A DNA stretch of 64,000 bases, taken from positions 21,259,116 to 21,323,115 of the forward strand of contig CM037830.1 of the NCBI GenBank assembly GCA_021234535.1, in the 5' to 3' direction. The position numbers were made by a program, and so were the translations under genes. Shown here in pieces: positions 60,517 to 64,000 of this stretch. The notes under the pieces were generated by a model. It was not told where the DNA came from and ran no database searches. It was given only the letters and a program-made list of their open reading frames with translations. Position 1 is the stretch's first letter; each line of letters starts with the position of its first letter. This DNA is from Stichopus chloronotus (lineage: Eukaryota > Echinodermata > Holothuroidea > Aspidochirotida > Stichopodidae).

Positions 60517-61762
60517 ATCCGTATATTACTTCGCTGTTTCTGGGGCAGGAACTCTTTCCCCATTCGGTGTACGCAACTCCGAGTGGGACACTTCGCTGAG
60601 ATGCGTTATGGACATATTCTTCATCTCTCCACTTTCTGTCTGAAAGATCTATTATGGAGGTATGAAAAAAATGCAAAAACCTTAGAAATGTATCTATTTG
60701 TAAACATAGAAATCAACAGTTCTATCCATCGATATACTGAAAGTATATTCATGTACACTGACTCCCATGCATGTAATAGGCTTATGCTGTGTGTAGGATA
60801 CTCTTCATTACTTTAGACATGTATTATTATTATTGACAAAGTGTACCCTTATAGTCTTACATCACCAATATTAAAGTTAAAAGTAACCCTTTTTTCCCTA
60901 GGTTTCCCCTCATCACTGTATCAGAAACATCTTTAGGCAACTGAGATTCGAAAATCCAAAGCTATTAGGTTTTTAAAGTGAAACTGCCGTTGTTCTGTAA
61001 CTGAAATGAAAAAAAGGGGATTAGATTATTTCAGTGCGCATGATTGTAGCCTGACATTTTTTAAAATGAAAAGTTAATCAACGCCGGACTGTAGGATAAT
61101 ATGCACGACCAGGGTGTAAATGCTATCGCTGGATGCATCAGGGCGCAGCCGAATGTATCCAGAGATAAGAGTGATCCCTCAGTGCAATCTTTTTGGGGTG
61201 AATTATACTCTTTTGTTTTTAGAGGGTACCTGTAGGAATCATTCACTACTATAAATATCGCTTCTCTGCGTAATATATGGAATTATATTGTGCACCCAAA
61301 CCCCTCCCCCTCACCTCACATATAGCACACATTGCTTGGTATAAGTGCAAACACCATCTTAACCGGCGTATGCCACCGTTACGCATACTCGGCATAGATC
61401 AATTGCAGGGATCATTTTCTTTTGGTTTTGGTTTGAGTTAATGAAACCCGTTACACGTTATTTCATTGAGCAATCCCACTCCTCATTACGCTGTTGGAAC
61501 GAAAATTCACTGAAAGGTTTCTTCTTCTCTTCCTGATTTTTAGGCTTACAAACAGCTGTGACTATATTCGAAATTAGGATCTTCATTTGCAGTCATTCCT
61601 GTAAAACCTAACAAAGTACCGTACACTGGACTCACCTGGTAATGACCCCATCAAAATTGCGTCTCTTCCATCTCTTCCTGGCATACCACGAGGACCTTGT
61701 TGTCCAGAGGGCCCCTGTGGATCTGGCGAACACATTAAACATTGTCCCAAAAAATAGGCCCC
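60517..61762 (-). pseudogene. partial collagen C4-like gene copy (exons 2 and 3 only)
   Basis: Exon 2 copy (61762-61636, 127 bp) stays in frame: FLGQCLMCSPDPQGPSGQQ, then GMPGRDGRDAI, donor GTGAGTCC intact. Its acceptor AG is part of a TAG, so the longer exon form would contain a stop. The first collagen Gly is Asp (PDP for PGP). Exon 3 copy (60639-60517, 123 bp) is also open. Its last exon base is T instead of G, which weakens the donor and would make Gly to Cys at the exon 3/4 junction. No exon 4 or 5 follows before 53.8 kb, so it cannot make the full globular domain. Either a pseudogene or the 5' half of a rearranged paralogue. Confidence 0.75.
61058..61400. mobile_element. copy-specific insertion of ~345 bp in the right arm
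   Basis: In the left arm, AACTCAAACCAAAAAAATGT is continuous with GTCAGGCTATAATC. Here the two are separated by about 345 bp of unique sequence that includes CGGCGTATGCCACCGTTACG. Clear inverted ends were not found, so the class is unknown, and deletion from the left arm is equally possible. Confidence 0.45.
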
Positions 61763-64000
61763 CTAGACATTGCTTTGTGATTGCAGGAGACTACCGACGT
61801 CTGTGAATGTAAATTATCTAAATTATGTCAAAACATCATTAACTTTGGCTTTCACGTACGATATCATATAATTTTGACAGAACGATATATGGAGAGAATT
61901 TGCTTACGTGAGGAATTAATGACGTACACGCATTATGAAAAAGACATAATGTGGAACAAAACGAGAGAAAAAAAAATCTCAAAAAATGGATTTGTGATAT
62001 TTTGTTTATTTTTAGGGCCCTTGCTGTCCACTTCTCTCAGCACTTACAAAATTAGAAAGAATGTTTATAATTTGCCTGAAAAGAAAAATGATGAGATATT
62101 CCAGAAGTTGAGTAGTAATCTGAATGGAATACTACGTTTCATTGTGTTGTTCAACATTTATGTTGTTTTGTTTTTCCTTTAATTTCTGTAGCTGATATTC
62201 ATACACTTCTCACATTACATTCTTTGTTGATCGTGGAAACCCTATTTGCAAGTATAACTTCCTCCTCTGTGGCAACAAGATTATCGTCATAAAAATACGG
62301 ACAGCTCAATTGGCGTATCTGTCATATGATCGCCAATTTACTTCCAGCAAAAAAAGAAAAACTTTTGTACTATGATACACGCTTTTCCTCAATAAGTTCT
62401 CATTTTTCATCATATATAACCCTTCGTGAAGAAGGATGCTCACCTAATTGTATAAGTGTCAAATAGGAGGGTCAAAATTAGCCTTTTTTCCTTTTTAAGC
62501 GACATGCTCAAAATTATTTATTAAACCGTGTGGTTAGGCTTTGTCTGTAAGGTTATTTTGGTGTCTGATTGGATGTACCTTGCAAACAATAACAGGAGAG
62601 TTGTAGCTCAAGAAACGGAGCCGTTTCCGTTCAAAACTTAACAAAGGAAAGCTAATGATGCCACAACTTGCTTGCAGCAAGGAATCCACTTACATTAACG
62701 GCAGACATATACCGGTAGCCAGCAACTTGGAGCAAATCAGTGCTGTTTGGGTTTTCAGTTACACTTAATATGTATTTTCCGATTTTGATAAATTAACATC
62801 TATTTTTTTCCAAAGGGGTCACTAAACCATACATCCAATAATATTCATTTACGATTTACCAATTTCTCAAGACCCACGTGTCGTTATTTGTACAGTATAT
62901 ACGTGACTACATGACAAGTCCCTGTAGCATACATGCAATTGCATACACCAGTGACGGCATCACATTTGATCGGAAGCCGAAGTAACAAGGCTGAGACAAA
63001 CCTTGAACTGAAGATATATCAGGTCGGTTCATGTTGTCGCTGTCCCTCCTTTCCCTCATCTAAAAAACATAGAGGAAATTTTGAAAGCCAATGATCTGGT
63101 AATCTGACCGTATATATCCTATAGGCATATACGGGTCATATTGTCACAAGGAAATAAAATCAACCATTTATATGGCAAGTTGTGTATTACTTTATGGCAC
63201 TGTTTCTTCCAACAATACAATTGTAAGGAAGCAGCTTTGTCCATGCGAGTGAAAATTACCCACCTGAAATTGCGACCCCTAAAATTACCCCCTAAAATGA
63301 GTCTCACCTCTCCACAAAAGTTCCGCTCTGATAAAAAAGGTAGAAAACTTTATTATTGCTTTTCGTGTCGTCATCCCTCCCCCACCCCTCTCCAGAAAAT
63401 CTGCCGGGAAGACTGCAAAGACTGTATGACCTATACCCTATATCCTATTAAGTTGTAACTGATATAAATCCTATTGTAATACTCGTTATCTTCCTATCAA
63501 ACTACTAAATGTACAAAACTGCAAAACTCATCCCTACCGTTTTGCATACCCATTCTCCCGAAGTACGCTTAGCTTTATTTTTCATCAGTGATTCATATTG
63601 CTCGTTGTGCCTTATCATGTATATGATATCATGGAGGATTGGCTGCGGTCAAACGGTACAAGTACCTGCATGCGCGTACACGTGTGCCTAGATATCCTCA
63701 AACTTGGTAAGTAGGTACCCAGGTATGAGGTGTTGTGTCCGCCTGAGCGATGACGTCATAGGTCAAAGGTTGACATGTGAAGGAAAAACACATTTTCAGC
63801 ATTATCTCAATGTGTGAATATTTTAGAGTTATAAAACTACCATTCATGGAAAGAAGACAGTTCGAGAAATGTTTTAAAAATATTGATGACGTCATCAGGT
63901 CAAAAGTCTTGTCATTAAAGATCAAATCGGCAAAAAAATGCTTTAAATAGTGTGTCACGATCTCCTTCTATACGGTAAGTCGTATAAACTTTAAACTTGG

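Larger units (their letters stand above)
60322..64000 (-). repeat. inverted segmental duplication, right arm
   Basis: Reverse complement of 45050-49603. It preserves the empty Harbinger site near 63805-63815, where CACATTGAGATAATGCTG reads through with a single TGA. It retains TGACGTCA at 63751-63758 and 63887-63894. The match is still continuing at the last base of the window, so exon 1 of a second collagen gene could lie beyond. Confidence 0.9.

Overview
The window is intron-rich, repeat-rich animal DNA, most likely from an echinoderm and plausibly a holothurian. This rests on two established points: HYR (hyalin-repeat) modules on separate phase-1 exons, and a secreted short-chain collagen C4-like protein, are both characteristic of echinoderm gene sets. 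Nothing looks bacterial. Species cannot be fixed from sequence alone. All gene models below are read from exon frames, splice sites and intron phases, with no transcript evidence.

Region by region. 2.7-14.3 kb (minus strand): the 3' part of a cell-surface receptor-like gene, with five HYR exons and a final transmembrane/cytoplasmic exon carrying tyrosine motifs; the 5' end was not found. Its long intron holds two tandem arrays (7.9-8.8 and 9.4-10.2 kb). 14.4-15.35 kb: a 5'-truncated Penelope-like retroelement (PLE) with GIY-YIG remnants, a well-formed hammerhead ribozyme and a long (TA)n. 21.5-28.9 and 31.0-39.0 kb: two copies of a direct segmental duplication. Each copy contains a minus-strand three-exon gene with exons too small to stand out, for a short secreted somatomedin-B-like cysteine-rich peptide. 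Copy 2 is open; copy 1 has one frameshift at a homopolymer. Differential insertions distinguish the two copies, notably a 560-bp element in copy 2 built of palindromic TTTTCGAACGTTCGAAAA units.

39.8-53.8 kb (plus strand): a complete-looking five-exon gene for a 282-residue secreted short-chain collagen. Its introns carry a deleted PIF/Harbinger element, an L1-like reverse transcriptase fragment and a TTAA-flanked MITE. 56.05-59.16 kb: a defective CR1/L2-like LINE (minus). 60.3-64.0 kb: an inverted duplicate of 45.05-49.6 kb that carries collagen exons 2 and 3 only and preserves the empty site for the Harbinger insertion. The duplicate continues past the window end.

The three protein genes are all extracellular or cell-surface in type (receptor ectodomain, secreted Cys-rich peptide, collagen-like matrix protein). 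The rest is a record of layered transposition and duplication, and several insertions can be ordered in time because empty and filled sites both lie in the window.
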